The notes below the pieces were generated by a model that saw only the letters and a program-made list of their open reading frames with translations, was not told the origin of the DNA and did not search any database. DNA of 31,547 nt from Pseudomonadota bacterium (GTDB lineage: Bacteria > Pseudomonadota > Alphaproteobacteria > Rhizobiales > Rhizobiaceae): contig JAEZXX010000025.1 of NCBI GenBank assembly GCA_023419535.1, forward strand, positions 1 through 31,547, given 5' to 3'. Of this stretch, positions 1 to 8,196 are shown piece by piece. Positions within the stretch are counted from its first letter, which is position 1. Every line of letters begins with the position of its first letter. A program made the position numbers and the translations under genes.

Positions 1-18
1 ATAGACCCAGCCCCGGCC

Positions 19-34
19 CCGGCCTCGCGGCCGG
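19..34 (+). other. GC-rich stem-loop upstream of the first gene
   Basis: A perfect 6-bp inverted repeat (CCGGCC, 4-base loop TCGC, GGCCGG) lies about 40 bases before the first start codon and is followed by a pyrimidine-rich stretch. It could be the end of a terminator for a gene left of the window or a leader hairpin. In DNA this GC-rich such short repeats also arise by chance, so the call is weak. Confidence 0.25.
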
Positions 35-72
35 CGCCTCTTCCCTCCCAACACGACCCGAGGTCTCTCCCG

Positions 73-1587
73 ATGCGCATGCCCCGCTCCCTTGCCATCG
101 CCGCGCTGCTTGCCGGCACTGCGACCCAGGCTCTCGCGCAAGCCCCGGCCGAAGCGCCGACGCTGCGCATCGGCCTTCAGGAAGACCCGGACGCCCTCGA
201 TCCGCACCGGGCCCGCACCTTCGTCGGCCGCATGGTCTTCACCTCGATGTGCGACAAGCTGGTGGACGTCGCGCCCGACCTCTCGATCGTCCCGCAGCTC
301 GCCACCGAATGGTCGTGGAACGAGGACTCCACCGTCCTGACCATGACGCTTCGCGAGGACGCGACCTTCCAGGACGGTGCGCCGGTGAACGCCGAAGCGG
401 TCAAGGCCAATCTCGACCGTGCGATGACGCTGCCGGACTCGCTGCGTAAGAGCGAGCTCTCCTCCGTTTCGAGCGTCGAGGCGGTCGACGAGTTCACCGT
501 CGCCATCACCCTGTCCGAGCCCGACGCGACGCTCCTCGCCCAGCTCTCCGACCGCGCCGGCATGATGCTGGCGCCCTCCGCCTTCGAGGATTTCGTCAAC
601 AACCCCGTCTGCTCGGGCCCCTACAAGTTCGTCGAGCGCGTGCAGAACGACCGCATCGTCCTGGAGAAGTACGCCGAGCACTACGACGCCGACGCCTACT
701 CCTTCGGCCGCCTGATCTTCCTGCCGATCACCGACACGACCGTGCGGCTCGCCAACCTCCAGTCCGGCGACATCCAGCTTCTGGAGCGCCTCGCGCCCTC
801 CGACATCGCGGCGGTCGAGGCCGACGCCAATCTCGACTTCCTGCAGGAGGCGGGCACCGGCTACGTGGCGCTGCGCATCAACGTGGCGAATGGCGAGCGG
901 GGGCAGACCCCGTTCGGGCAGGACAAGCGCATCCGGCAGGCCTTTCAGCTCGCGATCGACCGCGAGGTGATCAATCAGGTCGTCGGCTTCGGCACCTTTG
1001 CGCCGGCTCAGCAGCCCTTCCCGCCGACCTCGGAGTTCTACGACGAGCGGTTCCCGCCGACGACGCGCGACGTGGAGGCCGCCAAGGCGCTTCTGGCGGA
1101 AGCCGGCGTCGAGCGCGTCGCCGTCGAGCTCGTCTACGGCAACACGACGACGACGCAGCAGATCTCGGAGCTGATCCAGGCGATGGCGGCGGAAGCCGGC
1201 TTCGACGTGACGCTGCGCCCGACCGAGTTCGCGGCGATGCAGCAGGAAATGACGAGCGGCAACTTCCAGATCTCGCAGATCGGCTGGTCCGGCCGCATCG
1301 ATCCGGACGGCAACATCCACCAGTTCGTCGCCTGCGAGGGCAGCCTGAACGACGGCGACTACTGCAACGAGGAGGTGGACCGGCTCCTGGACGAGGCCCG
1401 GCGCACCACGGACACCGCGGCGCGCGTCGAGCTCTACGGGCAGGCGCAGGCGATCCTCCAGGACGAGCTGCCGCAGATCAACCTCTACTACCAGCCCCGC
1501 GCCTTCGGCGTCTCGAACCGGCTGCAGGGCTTCACCGCCCATCCGGACGGCATGATCCGCCTTCGGAACGTGACGCTGACGAACTGA
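73..1587 (+). CDS. Peptide/nickel-type ABC transporter substrate-binding protein (SBP family 5)
   Basis: This 504-residue periplasmic protein captures an oligopeptide-like or amide-containing ligand and delivers it to the permease pair encoded next. A Sec signal peptide is visible: positively charged start, hydrophobic core at about residues 6-20, and an Ala-Leu-Ala-Gln cleavage context near residue 22. The mature part has family 5 hallmarks, including TLRIGLQEDPDALDP near the new N-terminus and a TEWSWNEDSTVLTMTLRED-like segment near residues 78-98. Length is normal for DppA-like proteins. There is no lipobox Cys, so it should be soluble. GAGG at 60-63 is a reasonable ribosome site for the ATG at 73; an in-frame ATG at 79 is an alternative. 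The ligand cannot be read from sequence; the downstream amide hydrolases suggest a peptide or amide. Confidence 0.93.
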   Translation: MRMPRSLAIAALLAGTATQALAQAPAEAPTLRIGLQEDPDALDPHRARTFVGRMVFTSMCDKLVDVAPDLSIVPQLATEWSWNEDSTVLTMTLREDATFQDGAPVNAEAVKANLDRAMTLPDSLRKSELSSVSSVEAVDEFTVAITLSEPDATLLAQLSDRAGMMLAPSAFEDFVNNPVCSGPYKFVERVQNDRIVLEKYAEHYDADAYSFGRLIFLPITDTTVRLANLQSGDIQLLERLAPSDIAAVEADANLDFLQEAGTGYVALRINVANGERGQTPFGQDKRIRQAFQLAIDREVINQVVGFGTFAPAQQPFPPTSEFYDERFPPTTRDVEAAKALLAEAGVERVAVELVYGNTTTTQQISELIQAMAAEAGFDVTLRPTEFAAMQQEMTSGNFQISQIGWSGRIDPDGNIHQFVACEGSLNDGDYCNEEVDRLLDEARRTTDTAARVELYGQAQAILQDELPQINLYYQPRAFGVSNRLQGFTAHPDGMIRLRNVTLTN

Positions 1588-1596
1588 CGCACCTCA

Positions 1597-1621
1597 CCGG
1601 CGGGGCGCCCCGTCCCGCCGG
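1597..1621 (+). promoter_or_regulatory. Intercistronic stem-loop between binding-protein and permease genes
   Basis: A perfect 8-bp inverted repeat (CCGGCGGG and CCCGCCGG) with a 9-base loop starts 9 bases after the binding-protein stop codon. No U-run follows, so it is unlikely to be a complete intrinsic terminator. Hairpins at this position are known in binding-protein-dependent operons such as malE-malF, where they protect the upstream message and lower downstream expression. That role here is an inference. Confidence 0.5.
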
Positions 1622-1650
1622 ACCTTTCCTGACCTCGCGACAGGCTTCCC

Positions 1651-2595
1651 ATGCTCCCCATCATCGCCAAGCGCGTTGCGATCGCCCTTCCGACCCTCGT
1701 CCTGGTGTCGATGATCGTCTTCGCCCTGCAGAAGCTTCTGCCGGGCGACCCGATCCTGACGCTGGCGGGCGAGGAGCGCGACCCTCAGGTGCTCGCCTAT
1801 CTGCGCGAGCAGTACCGGCTGAACGACCCGATCTACGTCCAGTACTTCGTCTGGATCGGGCAGATCCTGCAGGGCGATTTCGGCGTTTCGCTGCGCACCG
1901 GCATCCCGGTGACGACGCTGATCGCGCAGAAGCTGCCGGTGACGCTCCAGCTCGCGACGATGGCGATGTTCTGGTCGATCCTCGTGGGTATCCCTTTCGG
2001 CATCCTCGCTGCGGTCAAGAAGGGCACCTGGATCGACTACCTGGCGAACGTCTTCGCGCTGTCGGGCCTCTCGATCCCGAATTTCTGGCTCGGCATCCTC
2101 CTGATCTTCTTCATCTCGGTGCAGATGCAGTGGCTCCCGGCGTCGGGCTACGTGCCGCCGACCGAGGATTTCTGGCAGTCCATCCGCACCATGCTGATGC
2201 CGTCCTTCGTGCTCGGCACCGCGCTCGCGGGACAGATCATGCGCCACACCCGCTCGGCGATGCTCGGCGTCCTCCAGTCCGACTACATCCGCACCGCGCG
2301 TGCCAAGGGGCTGATGCCGGCCGTCGTCGTCTACAAGCACGCGCTGCGCAACGCGCTGGTGCCGATCGTGACGCTTCTGACGCTGATCTTCGGGGAGCTG
2401 ATCGCAGGCGCCGTCCTCACCGAGCAGATCTTCACGATCCCCGGCTTCGGCAAGCTGATCGTCGATGCGGTGTTCACGCGCGACTACGCCGTCGTGCAGG
2501 GCGTCGTCCTCGTCACCGCCTTCGGCTTCATCTTCATGAACCTCGTCGCGGACGTCCTCTACGTCCTGATCAATCCCCGCCTGAGGCACGCCTGA
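1651..2595 (+). CDS. ABC transporter permease, DppB/OppB type
   Basis: Inner-membrane subunit of 314 residues with about six membrane helices, the first at roughly residues 9-28 ending in the typical LLPGDP motif. The cytoplasmic EAA-type coupling loop is seen in the segment ARAKGLMPAVVVYKHALRN, which docks on the ATPase. The C-terminal IFTIPGFGKLIVDAV stretch is characteristic of the DppB family. It follows the binding-protein gene after a 63-base gap holding a hairpin, and its stop codon overlaps the next start (TGATG). With the neighbouring DppC-type protein it should form the transmembrane channel. No ATPase gene follows in this operon. Confidence 0.94.
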   Translation: MLPIIAKRVAIALPTLVLVSMIVFALQKLLPGDPILTLAGEERDPQVLAYLREQYRLNDPIYVQYFVWIGQILQGDFGVSLRTGIPVTTLIAQKLPVTLQLATMAMFWSILVGIPFGILAAVKKGTWIDYLANVFALSGLSIPNFWLGILLIFFISVQMQWLPASGYVPPTEDFWQSIRTMLMPSFVLGTALAGQIMRHTRSAMLGVLQSDYIRTARAKGLMPAVVVYKHALRNALVPIVTLLTLIFGELIAGAVLTEQIFTIPGFGKLIVDAVFTRDYAVVQGVVLVTAFGFIFMNLVADVLYVLINPRLRHA

Positions 2596-3494
2596 TGAGC
2601 GCCGTCACCACCAATCCGCCGACCGGGGCGAACGCCGTGCTGCCGCCGGTCCTGCCGGCGCGAAAGCGCAACCGCTCGCTGGCGAAATTCGTGAAGAACC
2701 GCGCCGCGGTCGTGGGCGGGATCATCGTCCTCGTCTTCGCGCTCGCCGCGATCTTCGCGCCGCTCCTCGCCCACCAGGATCCGTTCCAGACGAGCTTCCT
2801 GACGATCCGACAGGCGCCGTCGGGTGAGTTCTGGTTCGGCACCGACGAACTCGGCCGCGACATCTACTCGCGCATGCTCTACGGCGCGCGCGCCTCGCTC
2901 ATGGCGGGCGTCGTCTCGGTCGCCATCGCAGTGGCGATCGGCGTGCCGCTGGGGCTGATCGCCGGCTATTTCGGCTCCTACCCGGACATGGTGATCTCGC
3001 GTTTCACCGACGCGCTTCTGGCGATCCCCTTCCTGATCCTCGCCATCGCGCTGGCCGCTTTCCTCGGCCCTTCGCTGACGAACGCGATGATCGCCATCGG
3101 CCTCTCGGCGGTGCCGATCTTCATCCGCATCACCCGCGCGCAGGCGCTGACGGTGAAGGCGGAGGACTATGTCGAAGGCGCGCGGGCGATCGGCCTGCCG
3201 CACTGGCGCATCATCGTGCGCTACATCTTCCCCAACACGCTGCCGCCGATCATCGTCCAGGCGAGCCTGACGATCGCCGCGGCGATCATCGCGGAAGCCT
3301 CCCTCTCCTTCCTCGGCCTCGGCCAGCAGCCGCCCAACCCCTCCTGGGGCTCGATGCTGAACACGGCCAAGAACTTCATGAGCCAGGCGCCGACGATGTC
3401 GGTGTTCCCGGGCGCGGCGATCTTCCTGATCGTGCTCGGCTTCAACCTTCTCGGCGACGGCCTGCGCGACGCGCTCGACCCGCGCGAACACTGA
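2595..3494 (+). CDS. ABC transporter permease, DppC/OppC type
   Basis: Second membrane subunit of the first peptide-type importer, 299 residues. The ATG at 2595 overlaps the preceding TGA by one base, and translation from it gives the usual DppC layout: a short cytoplasmic N-terminal segment rich in Pro, a first helix near residues 35-57, then a periplasmic segment ending in FGTDELGRDIYSR, a family signature. The EAA loop appears as GARAIGLPHWRIIVRYIFPN. The end, LGDGLRDALDPRE, is the standard DppC C-terminus. Longer in-frame readings extend back into the DppB gene and are not real starts. Coupled translation with DppB is expected. Confidence 0.94.
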   Translation: MSAVTTNPPTGANAVLPPVLPARKRNRSLAKFVKNRAAVVGGIIVLVFALAAIFAPLLAHQDPFQTSFLTIRQAPSGEFWFGTDELGRDIYSRMLYGARASLMAGVVSVAIAVAIGVPLGLIAGYFGSYPDMVISRFTDALLAIPFLILAIALAAFLGPSLTNAMIAIGLSAVPIFIRITRAQALTVKAEDYVEGARAIGLPHWRIIVRYIFPNTLPPIIVQASLTIAAAIIAEASLSFLGLGQQPPNPSWGSMLNTAKNFMSQAPTMSVFPGAAIFLIVLGFNLLGDGLRDALDPREH

Positions 3495-3549
3495 CGGGCG
3501 GCCGGAGCCGTCCGAACCGACACGCATTCCAGCAGGATTTGTAGCGTTC

Positions 3550-5343
3550 ATGTTCACCACGCGTCCCGAACTCCTCGGCACCTTCGGCGCCGTCACCTCC
3601 ACGCACTGGCTGGCGACGGCGAGCGGCATGTCGATGCTGGAGCGCGGCGGCAACGCCTTCGACGCCGGCATCGCCTCGGCCTTCGTCCTCCAGGTGGTGG
3701 AGCCGCATCTGGTCGGGCCGGGCGGGGACGTGCCGATCGTCTTCCACTCGTCGAAGACCGGAAAGACCGAGGTGCTCTGCGGCCAGGCCCCCGTGCCGTC
3801 CGGCGCGACCATCGAGCATTACAAGCGCGAGGGCCTGTCGCTGATCCCCGGCAACGGGCTGCTCGCCACCGTCGTCCCGGGCTCCTTCGGCGCCTGGATG
3901 ACGCTCCTGCGCGACCACGGCTCGATGAGCGTGCGCGACGTGCTGGAGCCCGCCATCTACTATGCCGAGCACGGCCATCCGATGCTGCAGAGGGTCGCCA
4001 ACACCATCGCGGATTTGAGGGACTTCTTCGAGCGCGAATGGCCGACGACAGCGGCGCTCTTCGTGCCGAACGGCGCATTGCCACAGGCGAGGAAGCTGTT
4101 CCGCAACACGGCCCTCGCCGAGACGTGGAAGCGCATCCTGAAGGAGGCCGAGAGCGGCGGCGGCGGGCGCGAGGCTGAGATCGAGCGCGCCTACGACTGC
4201 TTCTACAAGGGCTTCGTCGCAGAGGCGATCGAGCGCTTCGCGACGACGACCGAGGTGATGGACCAGAGCGGGGAGAAGCACCGCGGCGTCATCACCGCCG
4301 ACGATCTGGCGCGCTGGACGCCGCGCTATGAGGCGCCGGTGACGCTCGACTACCACGGCCACCGGGTCAACAAGATCGGCCCCTGGGGCCAGGGCCCGGT
4401 CTTCCTGCAGACGCTGTCGATCCTCAAGAACTTCGACCTCTCCGCCATGGGACCGAACTCGGCGGAGTTCGTCCACACGCTGACCGAGGCGATGAAGCTC
4501 GCCTTCGCCGACCGCGAGGCCTATTACGGCGACCCGGACTTCGTGGACGTGCCGCTGGAGACGCTGCTGTCCGACGCCTACGGCGCGACACGCGCCAGGC
4601 TCGTTACGGACAGGGCCTCGCGCGAGCTGACGCCCGGCACCGTGCCCGGCTTTGAGGCCCAGGTCAGCCGCCAGATGGAGGCGCTGGAGCGTCTGTCGAA
4701 GGTCGGCTCCGCCTCCGCCGCCAACGAGCCCACGACCGCCGAGATGCGCTCGGCCCGGCGCGGCGACACCGTCCATGTCGACGCGGTGGACCGCTTCGGG
4801 AACATGATGGCGGCGATGCCCTCCGGCGGCTGGTTCCAGTCCTCCCCCGTCATCCCCGAGCTCGGCTTCATGCTGAACACGCGCGCCCAGATGTTCTGGC
4901 TGGAGGAGGGTCTGCCCTCCTCGCTCGAACCGGGAAAGCGCCCGCGCACGACGCTGACGCCTTCGCTGACGGAGAGGGACGGCAAGCCCTACATGGTCTT
5001 CGGCTCGCCGGGCGGCGACCAGCAGGAGCAGTGGCAGCTCGGCCTCTTCCTGCGCCACGTCCATCACGGCCTGAACCTTCAGGAGGCGATCGACGCGCCG
5101 ATGTCGCACACGGCGCACTTCCCCTCCTCCTTCTGGCCGCGCGAGCGGCGCCCGGCGAACCTCACCATCGAGGAGAGCTTCGGCAAAGACGTGCTGGCGG
5201 ATCTGGAAGCGCGCGGCCACGACGTCGAGCGGGCGCCCGAATGGACGGTCGGTCGGCTCGTCGCCGCCTCGCGCGACGCCGACGGCCTCATCCACGCGGC
5301 GGCGACGCCGCGCCTGATGCAGGCCTACGCGGCCGCGCGCTGA
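3550..5343 (+). CDS. Gamma-glutamyltransferase-family Ntn hydrolase (divergent)
   Basis: A 597-residue member of the GGT family, enzymes that self-cleave at a Thr which then becomes the nucleophile for cleaving gamma-glutamyl or other amide bonds. The predicted nucleophile is Thr407 in the motif GDTVHVDAVD. Other family segments are present: ERGGNAFDAG near 31-40, EPHLVGPGGD at 51-60, PGKRPRTTLTPSL near 461-473 and FGSPGGD near 484-490. No signal peptide is visible, unlike classic periplasmic GGT, so it is probably cytoplasmic. The position equivalent to the substrate-carboxylate Arg of E. coli GGT (after APAKAT) seems to be non-Arg, in APVPSGATIEHY at 80-91, and the SSM motif is TTL. It therefore may not act on gamma-glutamyl substrates. 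It sits 55 bases after the permeases, suggesting it processes the imported compound. Confidence 0.88.
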   Translation: MFTTRPELLGTFGAVTSTHWLATASGMSMLERGGNAFDAGIASAFVLQVVEPHLVGPGGDVPIVFHSSKTGKTEVLCGQAPVPSGATIEHYKREGLSLIPGNGLLATVVPGSFGAWMTLLRDHGSMSVRDVLEPAIYYAEHGHPMLQRVANTIADLRDFFEREWPTTAALFVPNGALPQARKLFRNTALAETWKRILKEAESGGGGREAEIERAYDCFYKGFVAEAIERFATTTEVMDQSGEKHRGVITADDLARWTPRYEAPVTLDYHGHRVNKIGPWGQGPVFLQTLSILKNFDLSAMGPNSAEFVHTLTEAMKLAFADREAYYGDPDFVDVPLETLLSDAYGATRARLVTDRASRELTPGTVPGFEAQVSRQMEALERLSKVGSASAANEPTTAEMRSARRGDTVHVDAVDRFGNMMAAMPSGGWFQSSPVIPELGFMLNTRAQMFWLEEGLPSSLEPGKRPRTTLTPSLTERDGKPYMVFGSPGGDQQEQWQLGLFLRHVHHGLNLQEAIDAPMSHTAHFPSSFWPRERRPANLTIEESFGKDVLADLEARGHDVERAPEWTVGRLVAASRDADGLIHAAATPRLMQAYAAAR

Positions 5344-5365
5344 ACCGAAACGAAGGAGACGGCCG

Positions 5366-6310
5366 ATGTGCAGGACCTGCGACTACACGATCCACGGCCG
5401 CTCCTTCCACTACGGCTGGGACAATTCGTTCCCGCCGGCCGAGCGCGTCGCGCCCGGCTCGACGATCCGCTTCGAGTGCCATGATTCCTCCGGCGGCCAG
5501 CTGACGGCGCAGAGCACGGCGCAGGATCTGAAGAGCCTCGACTTCGGCAAGATCAATCCGGTGTCCGGCCCGATCTTCGTCGACGGCGCCAAACCCGGCG
5601 ACGTCCTGAAGGTGACGATCGAGGGCTTCGCGCCGTCGGGCTTCGGCTGGACGGCGAACATTCCGGGCTTCGGGCTCCTCGCCGACCAGTTCCCCGACCC
5701 GGCGCTGACGCTCTGGTCCTACGATAAGGACAGCCTCGCCCCGGCCGCCTTCGGTGCGCAGGGCCGCGTGCCGCTTAAGCCCTTCGCCGGCACGATCGGC
5801 GTCGCGCCGGCCGAGCCTGGCCATCATTCGGTTGTGCCGCCACGGCGCGTCGGCGGCAATCTCGACATCCGCGACCTTTCCGCCGGCACGGTGCTCTTTC
5901 TCCCTGTCGAGGTGGACGGGGCGCTCTTCTCGGTCGGCGACACGCACGCCGCGCAAGGCGACGGCGAGGTCTGCGGCACGGCGATCGAAAGCCCCATGGA
6001 CGTGACGCTGACGCTCGACCTGGTGAAGGACACCAAACTCGCCATGCCGCGCTTCACGACGCCCGGCCCGGTGACCCGCCATCTCGACGCCAAGGGCTAC
6101 GAGGTCACCACCGGCATCGGTCCAGACCTGATGACGGGGGCGCGACAGGCCGTCGCCGACATGGTCGAGCTTCTGGCCGCGCGATACGGCATGGACCCGG
6201 TCGAGGCCTACATGCTCGTCTCGACCTGCGCCGACCTTCGCATTTCCGAGATCGTCGACATGCCGAACTGGGTGGTCTCGTTCTACTTCCCGCGCTGCGT
6301 CTTCGAGTAA
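5366..6310 (+). CDS. Acetamidase/formamidase family protein
   Basis: A 314-residue protein of the FmdA/AmdA family, which hydrolyses short amides such as formamide or acetamide to ammonia and the acid. Typical segments are FECHDSSGGQLT near residues 33-44, the GPIFVDGAKPGDVLKV strand-turn-strand near 68-83, and GDTHAAQGDGEVCGTAIE near 192-209, which is the most diagnostic family motif. Length is a little shorter than classic acetamidases of about 400 residues but normal for the short FmdA-like group. A good ribosome site, AAGGAGA, sits about 8 bases before the ATG. It lies 22 bases after the GGT-like gene, so it is likely in the same transcript and could release ammonia from the amide part of the imported ligand. 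The true substrate is unknown. Confidence 0.9.
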   Translation: MCRTCDYTIHGRSFHYGWDNSFPPAERVAPGSTIRFECHDSSGGQLTAQSTAQDLKSLDFGKINPVSGPIFVDGAKPGDVLKVTIEGFAPSGFGWTANIPGFGLLADQFPDPALTLWSYDKDSLAPAAFGAQGRVPLKPFAGTIGVAPAEPGHHSVVPPRRVGGNLDIRDLSAGTVLFLPVEVDGALFSVGDTHAAQGDGEVCGTAIESPMDVTLTLDLVKDTKLAMPRFTTPGPVTRHLDAKGYEVTTGIGPDLMTGARQAVADMVELLAARYGMDPVEAYMLVSTCADLRISEIVDMPNWVVSFYFPRCVFE

Positions 6311-6316
6311 GCGGGA

Positions 6317-7222
6317 TCATTCCTCGGCTGCAGGCTCGTCGAGCGCCTCGGCCACGAGGTCGATGATCTGCTGGCCGAGCGGGCCCGGCGCCCGGTCGAT
6401 CGGCCAGGTCGCGCCGAGCGCGCGCACCGGGTGCAGGCGGTTGTCGGCGCTGCGCAGGCGCTTCACCACACCCGCCGCCTCCTCGCGGGCGAAGAACACC
6501 TCGTTGGTGAACGACCAGCCGAAGCCGCTCGTCACCAGCATGCGGATGTGCTCCAGATCGTTCGACGTCCAGACGTCCGGCCCGAAGATGCGGCCCATGC
6601 GCTCGATGTCGAGATTGGGCTCGCCGATGAAGTAGATCTGACGGTGGGCCTGGAACGCCTCGATCGGGATCGGCTCGGGCAAAAGGGCGAGCGGGTGGCC
6701 CGCCGCCGCCGTCGGCCACATCGTCACGTTGCGGTACGAGCGCGCCGTCATGTCGGCCGGCACGTTGGTCAGCAGCGTCAGCGCGAAGTCGACCTCTTCC
6801 CGCCGGATCGTCTCCCACAGGCTGTTCAGCGAACTGGTGAAGAGCTGGACGCGCACGCGTGGCCGCGTCCGGTCAAAGCGCTCCAGCGCCGCGCGCACCA
6901 CCGTCAGCGGGAAGAGGACGTCGATGGCGATGCGGATGCGCGTCTCCTCACCCTTCTCCAGCGCGCGCATGTGCGACGACAGGCGGCGCGCGCTCTCGAC
7001 CAGGAACGTCGCCTCGGCATAGACGGCGCGCCCGCGCTGCGTCAGCTCGGCCTTGCGCGTCGCCCGGTCGAGAAGAGGAAAGCCGCACTGCTTCTCGATC
7101 TGGCCGACCGCGTAGGAGACGGACGAGACGGCGCGGTTCAGCCGCCGGGCGGCGCCCGAGAAGCTTCCCTCCTCAACGACCAGCACGAACACCCGCAGTT
7201 GATCGATCATGTTGTGGTTCAT
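6317..7222 (-). CDS. LysR-family transcriptional regulator
   Basis: A 301-residue LTTR with an N-terminal winged helix-turn-helix at about residues 6-65 (recognition region SFSGAARRLNRAVSSVSYAVGQIE) and a C-terminal effector-binding domain from about residue 90. It converges on the acetamidase gene with only 6 bases between them and is divergent from the Liv operon starting at 7360. Classic LTTR logic therefore makes the Liv operon its first candidate target, though the amide operon could also be controlled. No clear ribosome site precedes the ATG at 7222. An internal Met at residue 5 (7210) is an alternative start and would give the common LTTR opening MIDQLRVF. The effector is unknown. Confidence 0.92.
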   Translation of the reverse strand: MNHNMIDQLRVFVLVVEEGSFSGAARRLNRAVSSVSYAVGQIEKQCGFPLLDRATRKAELTQRGRAVYAEATFLVESARRLSSHMRALEKGEETRIRIAIDVLFPLTVVRAALERFDRTRPRVRVQLFTSSLNSLWETIRREEVDFALTLLTNVPADMTARSYRNVTMWPTAAAGHPLALLPEPIPIEAFQAHRQIYFIGEPNLDIERMGRIFGPDVWTSNDLEHIRMLVTSGFGWSFTNEVFFAREEAAGVVKRLRSADNRLHPVRALGATWPIDRAPGPLGQQIIDLVAEALDEPAAEE

Positions 7223-7243
7223 TCGAACGATCCGAACGTTTCG
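7222..7243. promoter_or_regulatory. Candidate LysR operator in the lysR/liv intergenic region
   Basis: TTCG-N7-CGAA at 7222-7236 is a dyad whose inner part fits the LTTR rule T-N11-A (T at 7223, A at 7235). Its second arm is shared with a tighter dyad, CGAA-N3-TTCG at 7233-7243. The first dyad touches the LysR start codon, as expected for an autoregulatory site. The rest of the 137-base gap up to 7359 contains the Liv promoter, which I cannot place with confidence, and a strong ribosome site GGGAGGAGG at 7345-7353. Confidence 0.45.
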
Positions 7244-7359
7244 TGCGATCGATTACATATTCCTGAAAGCTGGACCCTTTGCTAGCGTCTAGGAGGCGAG
7301 CCTTCGGGAGACGGCGAGCACTGACAGACGCATCCACGGGCTCTGGGAGGAGGCAGGTG

Positions 7360-8196
7360 ATGCAGCACCCGACGGCGCTCGCCGGAGCACCCGTTCACGC
7401 GCCCGTCGGCGGCGCGCAGCGGGACGAGGCGCTGGCTTGCGACAATGTCAGCCGCTGGTTCGGCGGCCTGCAGGCGCTCAAGAACGTCTCGATCCGCGTC
7501 GGCCAGGGCGAGATCTTCGGCCTCGTCGGCCCGAACGGCTCGGGCAAGACCACGCTCGTCAACGCCGTCACCGGCTTCTATCCCCCGCAGGAGGGAGAGA
7601 TCCGCCTCCACGGGGAGCGGATCGAGGGCACGCGGCCGCACAAGGTCGCCAAGCTCGGCGTCGCCCGCACCTTCCAGAACGTCGCCCTCTTCCGCGGCAT
7701 GAGCGTTCTCGACAACATCCTGATGGGCCGGCACATCTTCATGCGCCCCTCGGCGCTGGCGGCCTTCTTCTATCCCGTCTGGGCGCGGCGCGACGAGATC
7801 GCCAACCGCCGCACGGTCGAGGACGTGATCGACCTCCTGCAGCTCCAGAGCGTGCGCGACGAGCATGTCGACGTCATCCCGCTCGGCCTCCAGAAGCGCG
7901 TGGAGCTTGCCCGAGCGCTCGCCGCCGAGCCGCGCCTCCTCGTCCTCGACGAGCCGATGGCCGGCATGAACCAGGAGGAGAAGGAGTACATGGTGCGCTT
8001 CATCCTCGACGCGCGCGAGGAGCTGGGCCTCACCGTCCTCCTGATCGAGCACCATCTCGACGTCGTCACCGCCATCTGCGACCGCGTCGTCGTCCTCAAC
8101 AACGGTGCGCGCATTGCGGAAGGGCCGGCGCGCGAGGCGATGAGCGACCCGGCGGTGGTCGCCGCCTATATTGGAGGCGCCGACCATGCTGCATGA
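7360..8196 (+). CDS. Branched-chain-type ABC transporter ATP-binding protein (LivG-like)
   Basis: A 278-residue cytoplasmic ATPase that powers the Liv-type importer encoded downstream. Walker A is GPNGSGKT at residues 57-64 and Walker B is LLVLDEP. The ABC signature is unusual: the expected LSGGQ or LAYGQQ is PLGLQKR. The start at ATG 7360 is chosen because GGGAGGAGG lies 6 bases before it; reading back to 7279 adds 27 residues without a ribosome site and with no homology-like content. A GTG at 7357 is also possible. The protein has a 25-residue N-terminal extension before the nucleotide-binding domain. Its 3' end overlaps the next gene by 11 bases. Confidence 0.92.
   Translation: MQHPTALAGAPVHAPVGGAQRDEALACDNVSRWFGGLQALKNVSIRVGQGEIFGLVGPNGSGKTTLVNAVTGFYPPQEGEIRLHGERIEGTRPHKVAKLGVARTFQNVALFRGMSVLDNILMGRHIFMRPSALAAFFYPVWARRDEIANRRTVEDVIDLLQLQSVRDEHVDVIPLGLQKRVELARALAAEPRLLVLDEPMAGMNQEEKEYMVRFILDAREELGLTVLLIEHHLDVVTAICDRVVVLNNGARIAEGPAREAMSDPAVVAAYIGGADHAA

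Noticed and set aside
1594..5295. Long minus-strand frames opposite the first transporter and GGT-like genes
   Set aside because: Same shadow effect: no family motifs, no ribosome sites, and strong genes on the plus strand.
7279..7359. Upstream extension of the LivG-like gene
   Set aside because: No ribosome site at the upstream start, Arg/Ser-rich translation, and GGGAGGAGG correctly placed for ATG 7360.
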